NCBI GenBank assembly: GCA_036276235.1
Contig: DATBDZ010000057.1
Coordinates: forward strand, 1 to 22,263
DNA length: 22,263 nt
Direction of reading: 5' to 3'
Source of the DNA: JANWHF01 sp036276235
GTDB lineage: Bacteria > Planctomycetota > Phycisphaerae > Tepidisphaerales > Tepidisphaeraceae
The notes beneath the pieces are model-generated. The model saw only the letters and a program-made list of their open reading frames with translations. It was not told the origin of the DNA and searched no databases. A program made the position numbers and the translations under genes. Shown here one piece after another: positions 1-8,076 of the stretch (positions within the stretch are counted from its first letter, which is position 1; every line of letters begins with the position of its first letter).

Positions 1-21
1 TCCCCTCCAGGGGAGAGGGAG
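1..21. repeat. Clipped right end of palindromic repeat family A
   Basis: The first 21 bases form a hairpin with TCCCCT and AGGGGA arms around a CC loop, followed by GAGGGAG. This matches the right-hand end of the complete 128-bp copies at 12733-12860 and 18594-18721, with a shortened loop. The rest of this copy would lie outside the window. It ends 31 bp before the thiolase start codon. Confidence 0.65.
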
Positions 22-52
22 TAAGAAACGCCGCGATCGAAAGGAGTCCGCG

Positions 53-1357
53 ATGGTAGCCTGGAACACAACCGATGCCCGCGTGGCGATTGTCGCGGGG
101 GCGCGCACGCCGATGGCCAAGGCGGGCACGCTGCTGCGCGATGTTCACGCTAGCGAGCTGGCGCGCGTCGCGATGCAGGAGACGTTCTATCGCGCCGGCT
201 TTCCTTCCGACAAAGTCGATGAAGTGATCCTCGGCAACGTCGTCATGCCCGCGGACGCCGCCAATCTCGCGCGCGTCTCGGCACTCTGGGCCGGCGTGCC
301 GCGGCAGGTGCCGGGGCTTACCGTTCAACGCAACTGCGCATCCGGAATGGAAGCGATCTACGAAGCCGCCATTCGCATCCGCGGCGGCTCCGGTCGCATC
401 ATGCTGGCGGGCGGTTCGGAATCGATGAGCAACGTGCCGCTGCTGCTTCCCAATGAAGCGATGGCGCCGATGGGCCAGCTCGCGAAAGCAAAAAACGCGT
501 GGCAGAAAACCAAAGCTGCCGTCGCATTGCGGCCGCGGCATTTCAAGCCGATCGCGGCGCTCGAGCTGGGCCTGAGCGATCCGACCGTCGGCATGATCAT
601 GGGCAAAACCGCAGAGGTGCTCGTTCAGGAGTTCGGCATCTCCCGCAAAGAGCAGGATGAATACGCGTTGCAAAGTCATGAGAAAGCCGTGGCCGCGCAA
701 AACGCCGGCCGCTTCGACGAAGAGATCGTCCCGGTTTATGCCGGCCGAAAATTCGAGCCGGTGACGCGCGACAATGGCCCGCGCGCCAATCAGACAATGG
801 AGGCGCTGGGCAAGCTCAAGCCGATCTTCGATCGGCGCGATGGAAGCGTCACCGTCGGCAACTCCTGCCAGATCACCGACGGCGCGGCCACCGTTCTCGT
901 GACCGATGCCAACGTCACCCGCGCGCATGGCATCGAGCCGCTCGGCTACATCCGCGCCTACGCCTATGCCGGGCTTGATCCAACGCGCATGGGCCTTGGT
1001 CCGGTTTTCGCGATCGAGCAACTCCTGCGGCAAAGCGGTCTGTCGATGAACGATGTTCCGCTTTGGGAAATCAACGAGGCGTTCGCCGGGCAGGTGATCG
1101 CCTGCATGAAGGCGATGGCGTCGGCGGAATTCTGCCGCAAACATTTGGGTCGCGAGGGTGCCTTGGGCGAGCTCGATCCGGCGAAGCTCAACGTCAACGG
1201 CGGCGCGGTGGCGCTGGGTCATCCCGTCGGCGCTACCGGGGCGCGGCTTGTCCTCACGCTCCTCCTGGAAATGCGGCGAAGAAATCTTGATCTGGGCATC
1301 GCGGCGCTCTGCGTCGGCGGCGGCCAGGGGGCGGCAATCTTGCTCGAACGGAGATAA
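53..1357 (+). CDS. fadI: Acetyl-CoA C-acyltransferase (3-ketoacyl-CoA thiolase, FadI/FadA type)
   Basis: This enzyme cleaves 3-ketoacyl-CoA with CoA to acetyl-CoA and a shortened acyl-CoA, the last step of beta-oxidation, in the cytosol. The 434 residues match the length of the long FadI-type thiolases. The nucleophilic cysteine is Cys95 in NCASG, NEAFA is at 341-345, the catalytic histidine is His390 in GHPVGATGAR, and the second cysteine is Cys420 before GGGQG. All family landmarks are intact. The ATG at 53 is preceded by AAAGGAG at 40-46. fadJ begins 3 bp after the stop codon and its ribosome-binding site lies in this gene's end, so the two are probably co-transcribed and coupled, in the same fadI-fadJ order as in Escherichia coli. 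The family is certain; FadI rather than FadA rests on length and partner. Confidence 0.95.
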   Translation: MVAWNTTDARVAIVAGARTPMAKAGTLLRDVHASELARVAMQETFYRAGFPSDKVDEVILGNVVMPADAANLARVSALWAGVPRQVPGLTVQRNCASGMEAIYEAAIRIRGGSGRIMLAGGSESMSNVPLLLPNEAMAPMGQLAKAKNAWQKTKAAVALRPRHFKPIAALELGLSDPTVGMIMGKTAEVLVQEFGISRKEQDEYALQSHEKAVAAQNAGRFDEEIVPVYAGRKFEPVTRDNGPRANQTMEALGKLKPIFDRRDGSVTVGNSCQITDGAATVLVTDANVTRAHGIEPLGYIRAYAYAGLDPTRMGLGPVFAIEQLLRQSGLSMNDVPLWEINEAFAGQVIACMKAMASAEFCRKHLGREGALGELDPAKLNVNGGAVALGHPVGATGARLVLTLLLEMRRRNLDLGIAALCVGGGQGAAILLERR

Positions 1358-1360
1358 CCC

Positions 1361-3589
1361 ATGGAAACGGCAACTCCAAATCCCAACGCGATGGACCGCA
1401 CGCTCACCACCGTGCGCACGGCCACCGATGCCGACGGCATCGTTACCGTCTGGCTCGATCAGCCGGGCAAATCCGTCAACACGATCACGCCCACGATGCT
1501 GAGCGACCTGAACGAAGTCGTCGCGATGCTGGAGCAAAGCAAACCGGCCGGCGTCATTTTCGCATCGCCCAAGGCGCGATCCTTTGTCGCCGGGGCCGAC
1601 CTGTTTGAAATCCGCAAGATGAGCAAGGAGCAGGTCGGGCAATTTCTTGCGAACGGCCAAATGCTGTTTGATCGCATCAGCAAGCTCGCGATGCCGACGG
1701 CAGCCGCCATCAACGGCGATTGCCTGGGCGGCGGGCTCGAGCTGGCGCTCGCCTGCCGCTACCGCGTGGCGGCGGATGAAGGTTCGATCAACATCGGATT
1801 GCCCGAAGTAAAACTCGGTATCGTCCCCGGCTGGGGCGGCACGGTCCGCCTGCCGCGCTTGATCGGTTTGGCCAGTGCCCTGCCGCTGCTCTTGGCGGGA
1901 AAAACGATGCCGCCGCGCAAAGCCGCCAAGGCGGGAATCATCGATGAAACCGTGCGGCCGGAGGCTTTGCTCTCAGCCGCCAAACGATTGGCCACGCAAC
2001 ATCCCGAACTGCATGAACCAAAGTTCGCGCAGCGCGCAATGGCAAAAATTCCTGCCCTGCGAAAGAAGATCTTCGCCAAGGCTCGCGAGCAGACGATGGA
2101 CCTGACGGCGGGCAACTACCCCGCGCCGCTGCGGCTGATCGACGTCGTCGCCACCGCTTATGATCACGGCCCCACCGCTGGTTTCGACGCCGAGCGCAAG
2201 GCGCTGGTCGATCTAACGGAAACCGACGCGACGCGGAATCTCATGCGGCTCTTCTTCCTGCGGCAAGGCGCCAAAAAAGCGATCGGCGAGCAGATTCATG
2301 CCAAGCCCGCGGAAGTGAAATTCGCCGCCGTCCTGGGCGGCGGCACGATGGGCGCGGGAATCGTTCATTCGCTCATTCGCGCGGGTATTCAGGTGCGGCT
2401 GATCGAAGTGGATGCCAAAGCCGTCTCCGGCGCGCTCGGCCGCATTCGCAAAATGCTCGATGATGATGTCGCCTCGGGAAAAATCTCGGCACTGGAGTCG
2501 AAGCACACGTTCAATCGCGTCGTTCCAACGACCGAATGGACCGGCCTGCAATTGATGGATGTGGTGATCGAAGCCGTCGTCGAGAAGATGCAGGTGAAGC
2601 GCGATGTCTTCGCGAAGCTTGATGGCCTCGTTCGACCCGATTGCGTGCTGGCAACCAATACCAGTTCGCTCTCGGTCACCGAGATGGCCAGTGCCACGGC
2701 TCATCCTGGCCGCGTTGTCGGGCTGCACTTTTTCAATCCCGTTCCGAAGATGCCGCTGGTGGAAGTGATCCGCACGCCGCACAGCGATGAAGCCGCGCTG
2801 GCGACGGTCGCAGGCCTCGCGATCAAGCTCGGCAAAACGCCGGTGCTCGTGAAAGATGCGCCGGGATTCCTCGTCAATCGCGTCCTCATCCCCTACCTGG
2901 CCGAGGCGGCGGCAATGGCCTCGGAGGGATTTTCTATTATCGCAATCGATGCTGCCCTTAAGCGTTGGGGCATGCCGATGGGCCCCTTCGAGCTGCTCGA
3001 CGAGATCGGCCTTGACGTCTCCGATCACGTTCTCAAATCGCTCGGCTCGCAGATGGAAGGCCGCGTTCCAAAATCGCCCGCAGTCGAGCGCGCCCTGGAG
3101 CGCGGGTGGCTCGGGAAAAAGAGCGGCCGCGGCTTTTACATCTATCCCGACACGAAGAAAAAGGGACAAAAGCCGACGCTCAATCCGGAGATGGCCGCCC
3201 TGCTCACCGGTAAGCCCGCGCCGCAGGATGCCCCCGTGCCAAGCGAGCGCGAGCAGGACGCAATGGCGATGCGATTGGTTCTGCCGATGGTCAATGAGTT
3301 GGCCCGCCTGCTTGAAGAAGGCGTGGTTGATTCGACGGATGCCGTCGATCTGGCGACGGTCCTCGGCACCGGCCTGGCCCCCTTCCGCGGCGGTCTCGCG
3401 CATTTTGCCGACGCGGTCGGATCAGAGGCACTGGCCAAGCAGTTACAGGAACTGGCCGACAAACATGGGCCGAGATTCGCGCCAGCAGGTTTGCTGCTGG
3501 ATCTGGCCCGCGCGCGTCTGCCGATCTCTGATTTTGCAAAAGTGGATCATACGCATCACCCCGAAGGAGGCGTTGCGCACGCCCTGTAG
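1361..3589 (+). CDS. fadJ: Bifunctional enoyl-CoA hydratase / 3-hydroxyacyl-CoA dehydrogenase (fatty-acid oxidation complex alpha subunit)
   Basis: The protein carries out the two middle steps of beta-oxidation: hydration of 2-enoyl-CoA, then NAD-dependent oxidation of 3-hydroxyacyl-CoA. Residues about 20-210 are the crotonase domain, with oxyanion-hole segments FVAGADL (75-81) and CLGGGLE. The two expected catalytic glutamates are Glu127 and Glu149 (LPEVKLG). Residues about 318-500 are the Rossmann NAD-binding part with GGGTMGAG (326-333). The catalytic histidine is His456 in HFFNPVPKMP. Residues 501-742 hold the two C-terminal dehydrogenase helical domains. At 742 aa it is full length for FadB/FadJ. 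GGAG overlaps the end of the thiolase gene and serves the ATG at 1361. The adjoining thiolase is the expected beta subunit of a trifunctional complex. Confidence 0.95.
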   Translation: METATPNPNAMDRTLTTVRTATDADGIVTVWLDQPGKSVNTITPTMLSDLNEVVAMLEQSKPAGVIFASPKARSFVAGADLFEIRKMSKEQVGQFLANGQMLFDRISKLAMPTAAAINGDCLGGGLELALACRYRVAADEGSINIGLPEVKLGIVPGWGGTVRLPRLIGLASALPLLLAGKTMPPRKAAKAGIIDETVRPEALLSAAKRLATQHPELHEPKFAQRAMAKIPALRKKIFAKAREQTMDLTAGNYPAPLRLIDVVATAYDHGPTAGFDAERKALVDLTETDATRNLMRLFFLRQGAKKAIGEQIHAKPAEVKFAAVLGGGTMGAGIVHSLIRAGIQVRLIEVDAKAVSGALGRIRKMLDDDVASGKISALESKHTFNRVVPTTEWTGLQLMDVVIEAVVEKMQVKRDVFAKLDGLVRPDCVLATNTSSLSVTEMASATAHPGRVVGLHFFNPVPKMPLVEVIRTPHSDEAALATVAGLAIKLGKTPVLVKDAPGFLVNRVLIPYLAEAAAMASEGFSIIAIDAALKRWGMPMGPFELLDEIGLDVSDHVLKSLGSQMEGRVPKSPAVERALERGWLGKKSGRGFYIYPDTKKKGQKPTLNPEMAALLTGKPAPQDAPVPSEREQDAMAMRLVLPMVNELARLLEEGVVDSTDAVDLATVLGTGLAPFRGGLAHFADAVGSEALAKQLQELADKHGPRFAPAGLLLDLARARLPISDFAKVDHTHHPEGGVAHAL

Positions 3590-3612
3590 TGCATCCCGCG
3601 CTCGGAATTCGC

Positions 3613-3680
3613 AGGGGCGAACCTTGTGTTCGCCCTGACGGCCCGCGCGAACAATGTGGGTGAACACAAGGTTCGCCCCT
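3613..3680. repeat. Paired inverted hairpin repeat, family B, between fadJ and the acyl-CoA dehydrogenase
   Basis: Two 23-base arms (3613-3635 and 3658-3680) are inverted copies of each other with one mismatch, separated by 22 bases. Each arm is itself a hairpin: GGGCGAAC-CTTGT-GTTCGCCC on the left and GGGTGAAC-ACAAG-GTTCGCCC on the right. The arrangement resembles a REP doublet (BIME). It sits between two genes that otherwise look co-transcribed and ends 19 bp before the next start codon. A single hairpin of the same family lies at 18476-18496. Confidence 0.85.
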
Positions 3681-3699
3681 ACGAAGAAAAGGAGACCCA

Positions 3700-5526
3700 A
3701 TGCCCACCTTCAAACGCCAGGATCAGGAACAGATGGAGAAGGCCAAAGACCTTCTCGAAGGCTCGTCCACAGAGCTTGGCTTTGTCAAGTCACTTTTCTT
3801 CGGGCGGTTGAAGCTCTCCGAGGTGATGCCCTATCCGCAACCCGATGCGGCACAGACGGCGCAGGTTGATTCGCTGCTCGCGAAGCTCAATCCGTTTCTC
3901 AAGGAGCATGTCGATCCGGATCGGATCGATGCCGAGGAACGAATCCCGCAAAACGTGATCGACGGCCTTGCGAAAATCGGCGTGCTGGGGATGACCGTCC
4001 CCACAGAATTCGGCGGCGGCGGGTTTTCGCACTCGGCCTATTGCCGCGTGCTTGAGAATGTCAGCCGGCATTGCGCCTCGACCGCAGTCCTCATCGGCGC
4101 GCATCAATCGATCGGCCTCAAGGCCCTGGTGTTGATGGGAACCGATCAGCAGAAGCAGGATTTTCTGCCGGCGCTGGCGTCGGGTGAAAAGCTGGCGGCG
4201 TTCTGTCTGACCGAACCCGAAGCCGGCTCCGATGCCGCCAACGTGCAGACCAGCGCGCGGCTCAGCGACGACGGCAAACACTGGCTGCTCAACGGCGAAA
4301 AGAAATTCGCCACCAACGCGGCACTCGCCGGCATGATGACCGTGATGGCCCAAACGCCCGTCACCGAAAACGGGAAAACGCGCGACAAGGTCACGGCGTT
4401 TCTCGTGACGCCCGATCTTCCCGGCTTCCAGGTCATCAAACCCAATCGCAGCAAGATGGGCATTCGTGGCTCATGGCAGGGAACGCTCCGCTTCACCGAC
4501 ATGCCCGTGCCCGCCGACCGGATTCTCGGCCAGCTTGGCAAGGGTTTGAAGGTCGCGTTCAGCGTGCTCGATTATGGCCGCTGCACGCTCAGCGCCGGCT
4601 GCGTCGGCGGCGCCAAGCAGGCGCTGGAGATGGCGATCGACCGCGCCCGCAATCGCCGCCAGTTCGGCCGCAACCTCGCGGAATTTCATCTCGTGAAAGA
4701 GAAGATTGCGCGAATGGCCGAGACGACTTTCGCGATGGAGTCGATCACCTATCTGTGCGCCGGCCTTGTCGATCGCCACGCCGGCGATCTGATGCTCGAA
4801 ACCGCCGCCTCCAAGCTGTTCTGCTCCGAAGGCCTGTGGCAGGTGATCGACGATTGCCTGCAGATTTGGGGCGGCGAAGGTTACATGCGCGAGACCGGCA
4901 TCGAGCGCATGATGCGCGATGCCCGCATCAACCGCATCGTCGAGGGCGCGACGGAAGTGATGTCAGCATTCGTCGCGCTGGCGGGAATGAAAGGCGTCGG
5001 CGAGGAATTCGAATCCGTCCTGCGCGCCACGAAGCATCCGATCGGCAACTTCGGCCGCCTCGCAAGATTTGCCCGCGAAGAATGGCGCGACGTCGTGCGC
5101 GGCCCCCGCGTCGAAGGCCTCGCCCCCGAGCTGCGCAAGGAAGGCCAGGCCCTCGCGAACCTCACCACGCTACTCGCCCGCTCCGTCGCGAGAGCGCTCG
5201 CCAAATATCGCGAGAACATCCTCGACATGGAGCTGATTCAGGCGCGCATCGCCTGGTCGGCGGTCGATCTCTACGCGATGGCCGCGGTGTTGAGCCGCCT
5301 GCAGTTGATGATCGAAACCACAAAACCTCAGAACGGCCACGCCGCCCAATACCGCAAGGATCTGATCGTAGGAAAAGGCTTCTGCCATCGCGCCGCCGAC
5401 CGAACCAGCAAACGCCTGCGCGAGCTGTTCCGCAATCAGGATGAAGACGTAATCCGCGTGGCGGATGCGGTACTGGGCACCGGGATTCTCTTTGGTCGAA
5501 AAGACGACGAAGAGCACTTGGACTGA
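3700..5526 (+). CDS. Acyl-CoA dehydrogenase (VLCAD/ACAD9-like, with C-terminal extension)
   Basis: This flavoenzyme makes the 2-enoyl-CoA that the fadJ product hydrates, so it supplies the first oxidation step of the pathway encoded upstream. Residues about 55-430 form the standard fold: helical N-terminal domain, the FAD/substrate segment FCLTEPEAGSD (168-178), the middle beta domain, and the C-terminal helical bundle with RNRRQFGR (317-324). The catalytic base is predicted at Glu415 in RIVEGATE, the position used by very-long-chain and short-chain type enzymes. About 175 more C-terminal residues are mostly helical, as in VLCAD/ACAD9, which use this region for dimer or membrane contacts. The ATG follows AAAAGGAG closely. 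Electron acceptor genes (etfAB) are not in view. Chain-length preference cannot be read from sequence. Confidence 0.93.
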   Translation: MPTFKRQDQEQMEKAKDLLEGSSTELGFVKSLFFGRLKLSEVMPYPQPDAAQTAQVDSLLAKLNPFLKEHVDPDRIDAEERIPQNVIDGLAKIGVLGMTVPTEFGGGGFSHSAYCRVLENVSRHCASTAVLIGAHQSIGLKALVLMGTDQQKQDFLPALASGEKLAAFCLTEPEAGSDAANVQTSARLSDDGKHWLLNGEKKFATNAALAGMMTVMAQTPVTENGKTRDKVTAFLVTPDLPGFQVIKPNRSKMGIRGSWQGTLRFTDMPVPADRILGQLGKGLKVAFSVLDYGRCTLSAGCVGGAKQALEMAIDRARNRRQFGRNLAEFHLVKEKIARMAETTFAMESITYLCAGLVDRHAGDLMLETAASKLFCSEGLWQVIDDCLQIWGGEGYMRETGIERMMRDARINRIVEGATEVMSAFVALAGMKGVGEEFESVLRATKHPIGNFGRLARFAREEWRDVVRGPRVEGLAPELRKEGQALANLTTLLARSVARALAKYRENILDMELIQARIAWSAVDLYAMAAVLSRLQLMIETTKPQNGHAAQYRKDLIVGKGFCHRAADRTSKRLRELFRNQDEDVIRVADAVLGTGILFGRKDDEEHLD

Positions 5527-5544
5527 ACGTGCCCTGCATAACAA

Positions 5545-5599
5545 AAGCTGTAAAGGTGACATCCACCTTTTAAAAAGGTGGATGTCACCTTTACAGCTT
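5545..5599. repeat. Perfect 55-bp palindrome (family D), possible bidirectional terminator
   Basis: Twenty-seven bases on each side of A5572 are perfectly complementary. Each arm also folds on itself: AAAGGTG-ACATC-CACCTTT, so the AAAGGTG/CACCTTT module occurs twice in opposite order. It starts 18 bp after the acyl-CoA dehydrogenase stop and lies between convergent genes (ispG ends at 5851), a good place for a terminator. The form resembles REP sequences linked to RAYT-type Y1 transposases, from memory; no transposase is in the window. Confidence 0.9.
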
Positions 5600-5617
5600 A
5601 AAGCGGACCGCAAGAAC

Positions 5618-5656
5618 CGTCATGCTGAGGTACTCCGCAGCATCTGGCTGGATTGG
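5618..5656 (+). repeat. Dispersed repeat family C, single copy
   Basis: The 39 bases match the reverse complement of 16050-16088 with one difference. The unit starts CGTCATGCTGAGGTACTCC and ends CTGGATTGG. It can fold with ATGCTG/CAGCAT arms around GGTACTCC. It lies 19 bp downstream of palindrome D in the gap between the acyl-CoA dehydrogenase and ispG. The rest of the gap (5657-5814) shows no convincing gene. Confidence 0.85.
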
Positions 5657-5814
5657 ACGAATCGGCCCGAGCTCGCGAGCACCTGTTCTGAAAATGCCGA
5701 CGCATGTCCGACACGATCACCACGGGCACGCTGTCGCGAGCCCATGCCACCCAAATTGATCGGACCCGCGCCGTGGAAATGGCGGGCCGATTGTCAGCGA
5801 CGGCATTCAACCGT

Positions 5815-5848
5815 CACGTTTGACGTTTTCACGTTTTCACGTTTCACG
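5815..5848. repeat. Short degenerate tandem repeat (CACGTTTT units)
   Basis: Four and a half units of the 7-8-base motif CACGTTT(T) run head to tail: CACGTTT, GACGTTTT, CACGTTTT, CACGTTT, CACG. The array ends two bases from the stop codon of ispG, so it would be in the 3' end of the ispG message. No stem is obvious, and its role, if any, is unknown. Confidence 0.7.
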
Positions 5849-5850
5849 CC

Positions 5851-7110
5851 CTACTTCATCACCGGCAGCGCCATCCCGTCCTTCTTGATCTTCTCCCACC
5901 CGCTCCCCAATTCCCCGATCGGATCGGGCGGCTTGATCTCCACATTCGCGTTCTTCAATCGCGCTTCGCCGCGCTGGACTTTGTCGGCGAACTTTTGCAC
6001 TTCTACGAACAGGCGATCGATGATCTCGTTTTCCGGAACGGTGCAGACCTGCTCGGCGACGCCTTCATTGTTGGAGACGTAGATGACGCCGCGGCCTTTG
6101 CCGGCGAAGACCGCCACGTCGCTGCCTTCGCATTCGCCGGGGCCGTTCACGACGCATCCCATCACCGCCACCTTCACCGGCACCTTGATCTGTGCCATGC
6201 GTCGGCGGACTTCTGACATCATCGAGATCAGATCGATCTCGATCCGTCCGCAGGTCGGGCAGGCGATCAGCTCCGGCTCCGTGCGCGGGCGCAGGCCCAG
6301 CACCTGGAGCAATTCCTTGCCATCCTCCACTTCATGAATCGGGTCGGCGGCGTAGCTGATGCGGATCGTGTCGCCGATGCCCTGGGCCAATAGCGCGCCC
6401 AGCGCCACGACGGAGCGAATCCGCCCCGTCTCCGGCGGCCCCGCGTGCGTCACGCCAAGATGCAGCGGAAAATCGAATCGCTTGCTGCACTCGCTGTACG
6501 CCGACAGCACGATCTCCGGATCGACGCTCTTGGCCGAAAGCACCACATCGTAAAAATCATTGTCGGAGAAGATGCGGAGGTACTCCTCGAGCTTCTCGAC
6601 CATGATCATGGTCATCTGGCCCTTGTAATCATTGGCCAGGGCGGCTTTTTCTTCAGCGCGTTGCGCTTTGTCGCCGCGCTCGATGATGCCGCCTTCATTG
6701 GCTCCGACGCGGATGGGGATGCCGCGCTCTTTGCACGCCGCGATCACCTTTTCCACCTTGGGCCGGTCCTTGATGTTGCCGGGATTGAGCCGAATCTTGT
6801 GAACGCCGGCTTCGATCGCCTCCAGCGCCCGCTCGAAATGAAAATGCACATCCGCGATGATCGGGATGCGCACCTGGTTGATGATTTCCTTGAGCGCGAC
6901 GGTATCGCGTTTATCCGGCACGGCCACCCGCACCATATCCGCCCCGCCGCGATGCAGCGCGTTGATCTGCTTGACGGTGACGTCGATGTCGTAGGTATAG
7001 GTGCTGGTCATGGTCTGCAGCGCGACCGGCGCATCCCCGCCGATGCCTACGAACCCATGCAGCTTATCCCCCACGATCACCTTGCGCGTCTTGCGGCGAA
7101 CAATCGACAT
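5851..7110 (-). CDS. ispG: 4-hydroxy-3-methylbut-2-en-1-yl diphosphate synthase (flavodoxin/ferredoxin)
   Basis: IspG reductively opens 2-C-methyl-D-erythritol 2,4-cyclodiphosphate to HMBPP, the penultimate step of the MEP isoprenoid pathway, using a [4Fe-4S] cluster. The N-terminal TIM barrel runs from about residue 5 to 270 (GGDAPVALQTMTS, ADVHFHFERAL, KIRLNPGN, RVGANEG). The C-terminal iron-sulfur domain has CPTCGR with Cys284 and Cys287, and GCVVNGPGE with Cys319 and Glu326. These are the expected cluster ligands. At 419 aa it is the short two-domain bacterial form without the extra domain of plants. I chose the ATG at 7110 because AGGAG lies 7 bases upstream and the protein then starts like its relatives; an in-frame ATG at 7149 adds 13 residues with no support. 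The gene stands alone, convergent with the beta-oxidation block. Confidence 0.96.
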   Translation of the reverse strand: MSIVRRKTRKVIVGDKLHGFVGIGGDAPVALQTMTSTYTYDIDVTVKQINALHRGGADMVRVAVPDKRDTVALKEIINQVRIPIIADVHFHFERALEAIEAGVHKIRLNPGNIKDRPKVEKVIAACKERGIPIRVGANEGGIIERGDKAQRAEEKAALANDYKGQMTMIMVEKLEEYLRIFSDNDFYDVVLSAKSVDPEIVLSAYSECSKRFDFPLHLGVTHAGPPETGRIRSVVALGALLAQGIGDTIRISYAADPIHEVEDGKELLQVLGLRPRTEPELIACPTCGRIEIDLISMMSEVRRRMAQIKVPVKVAVMGCVVNGPGECEGSDVAVFAGKGRGVIYVSNNEGVAEQVCTVPENEIIDRLFVEVQKFADKVQRGEARLKNANVEIKPPDPIGELGSGWEKIKKDGMALPVMK

Positions 7111-7536
7111 CAACGTCTCCTGAAGTTTCCGCCAAAAACGGTTGTTCACCGCTGAATCTGCGATGAATCAGGCCATTTCGCGGGAGAATTGGATGTTAAG
7201 GATCAAGCGGGGACAAAGCAAACGGCCTGGCCGCGCGGTCCGGCCCCCGAGCAAGAGGCTAGCGCCGGCGAAGCAGGCACTATTCCCAAATTCGTGTTGC
7301 GCTTTGTATAAAAATGCGGCGCGCCGAGCGCGCCCGTTTTGTCTAATTATTGCTTTTCTGATTGCGTAAGTCATTCCCGCTCAATCGCTTGCGCGGCTTC
7401 CGTCACCTTAATTCAGGTCCAATATGTCCCACCCCGTAACACATTGGTTATCAAGCTATATTTTGATAATTTGCGGCCAGAATGTACGTAGCCCGCTTAG
7501 CACTTTTTGGCTCGCATCCTTTCCCAGGGCCCAGCT
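7111..7536. other. 426-bp gap with no convincing gene
   Basis: Open frames here are short, arginine-rich and overlap one another on both strands, so I read none as genes. The gap holds the ispG ribosome-binding site, a GC-rich hairpin with T-runs on both sides (7318-7334), and an AT-rich stem TTATCAA/TTGATAA at 7448-7469 with an 8-base loop. The ispG promoter should be between about 7130 and 7310; no hexamer pair stands out. Confidence 0.6.
7311..7340. terminator. Candidate bidirectional intrinsic terminator
   Basis: GGCGCGC (7318-7324), a CGA loop and GCGCGCC (7328-7334) form a perfect 7-bp GC stem. On the + strand it is followed by CGTTTTGTCT; on the - strand by GCATTTTTATAC. It could end transcripts of the padR-HAAS operon coming leftwards about 200 bases beyond its last stop, and so insulate ispG. 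Confidence 0.5.
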
Positions 7537-8025
7537 TTAAGCAGCAGTCTCCCCCATTCTGCCTTCCGCCATCTGCTCCTGTAAAGCAAGCGCCAGTTCA
7601 GTGTCCGACGCTAAGCTTAGACGTTGCGTGTACTCCAGATACGGCGAAGCAGATTGAACTTGCGACTCTGATCTCAGCATGCCGATCGACCGCGCAGTCG
7701 CAAAGATCTCCCCGGAAGGGAATTCCGTAGCGATCGAAATTGTGCTTCTCGTGCCGTTTTTCTGCACTTCAAATTCTATGATTGAGAAGCCATCGACAAA
7801 TGCCTTCCAGTCGATTTGAACGCGAAGATCGGCCACTTCCGCGAAAACAATCCAAGTCCGACACACGTCAATGGTTGCGGGCTTCGAGACGGTTCGGTAA
7901 TTCAGTGCGTAATCGCAGTCAAATACGAGCATCCTCGGCGAAACGTCCCATCGCAGGGCGCGAACGCAACACGATTCCGCCGCGATGGCCAAATCTGAAG
8001 CCTCGACTTGCCGGATGGTCTTCAT
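7537..8025 (-). CDS. Hypothetical protein, third gene of the padR-HAAS operon
   Basis: I do not recognise this 162-residue protein. It has no signal peptide or membrane segment and appears mixed alpha/beta. The middle (residues about 30-118) alternates hydrophobic and polar residues as beta strands do (LVFDCDYALNY, TWIVFAEVADLRVQIDW, GFSIIEFEVQ, STISIATEF), and the C-terminal 40 residues look helical. Cysteines are at 19, 20, 37 and 55. The ATG at 8025 has GAGAGG about 9 bases upstream; an in-frame start at 8064 would add 13 arginine-rich residues and leave almost no leader. It follows the HAAS protein gene by 51 bp on the same strand, so it is probably under PadR control too. Confidence 0.65.
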   Translation of the reverse strand: MKTIRQVEASDLAIAAESCCVRALRWDVSPRMLVFDCDYALNYRTVSKPATIDVCRTWIVFAEVADLRVQIDWKAFVDGFSIIEFEVQKNGTRSTISIATEFPSGEIFATARSIGMLRSESQVQSASPYLEYTQRLSLASDTELALALQEQMAEGRMGETAA

Positions 8026-8076
8026 CGTCCGCGTCCTCTCCCGCGACCGTTTTTTGATCCGCATGTCTCAGCGTTG

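Noticed and set aside
2213..3403. 396-codon open frame antisense to fadJ
   Set aside because: Same reasoning: fully covered by fadJ on the other strand, biased composition, no recognisable domain.
5598..5810. 70-codon open frame on the - strand between the acyl-CoA dehydrogenase gene and ispG
   Set aside because: Part of it is read from the family C repeat, and the composition is not protein-like.
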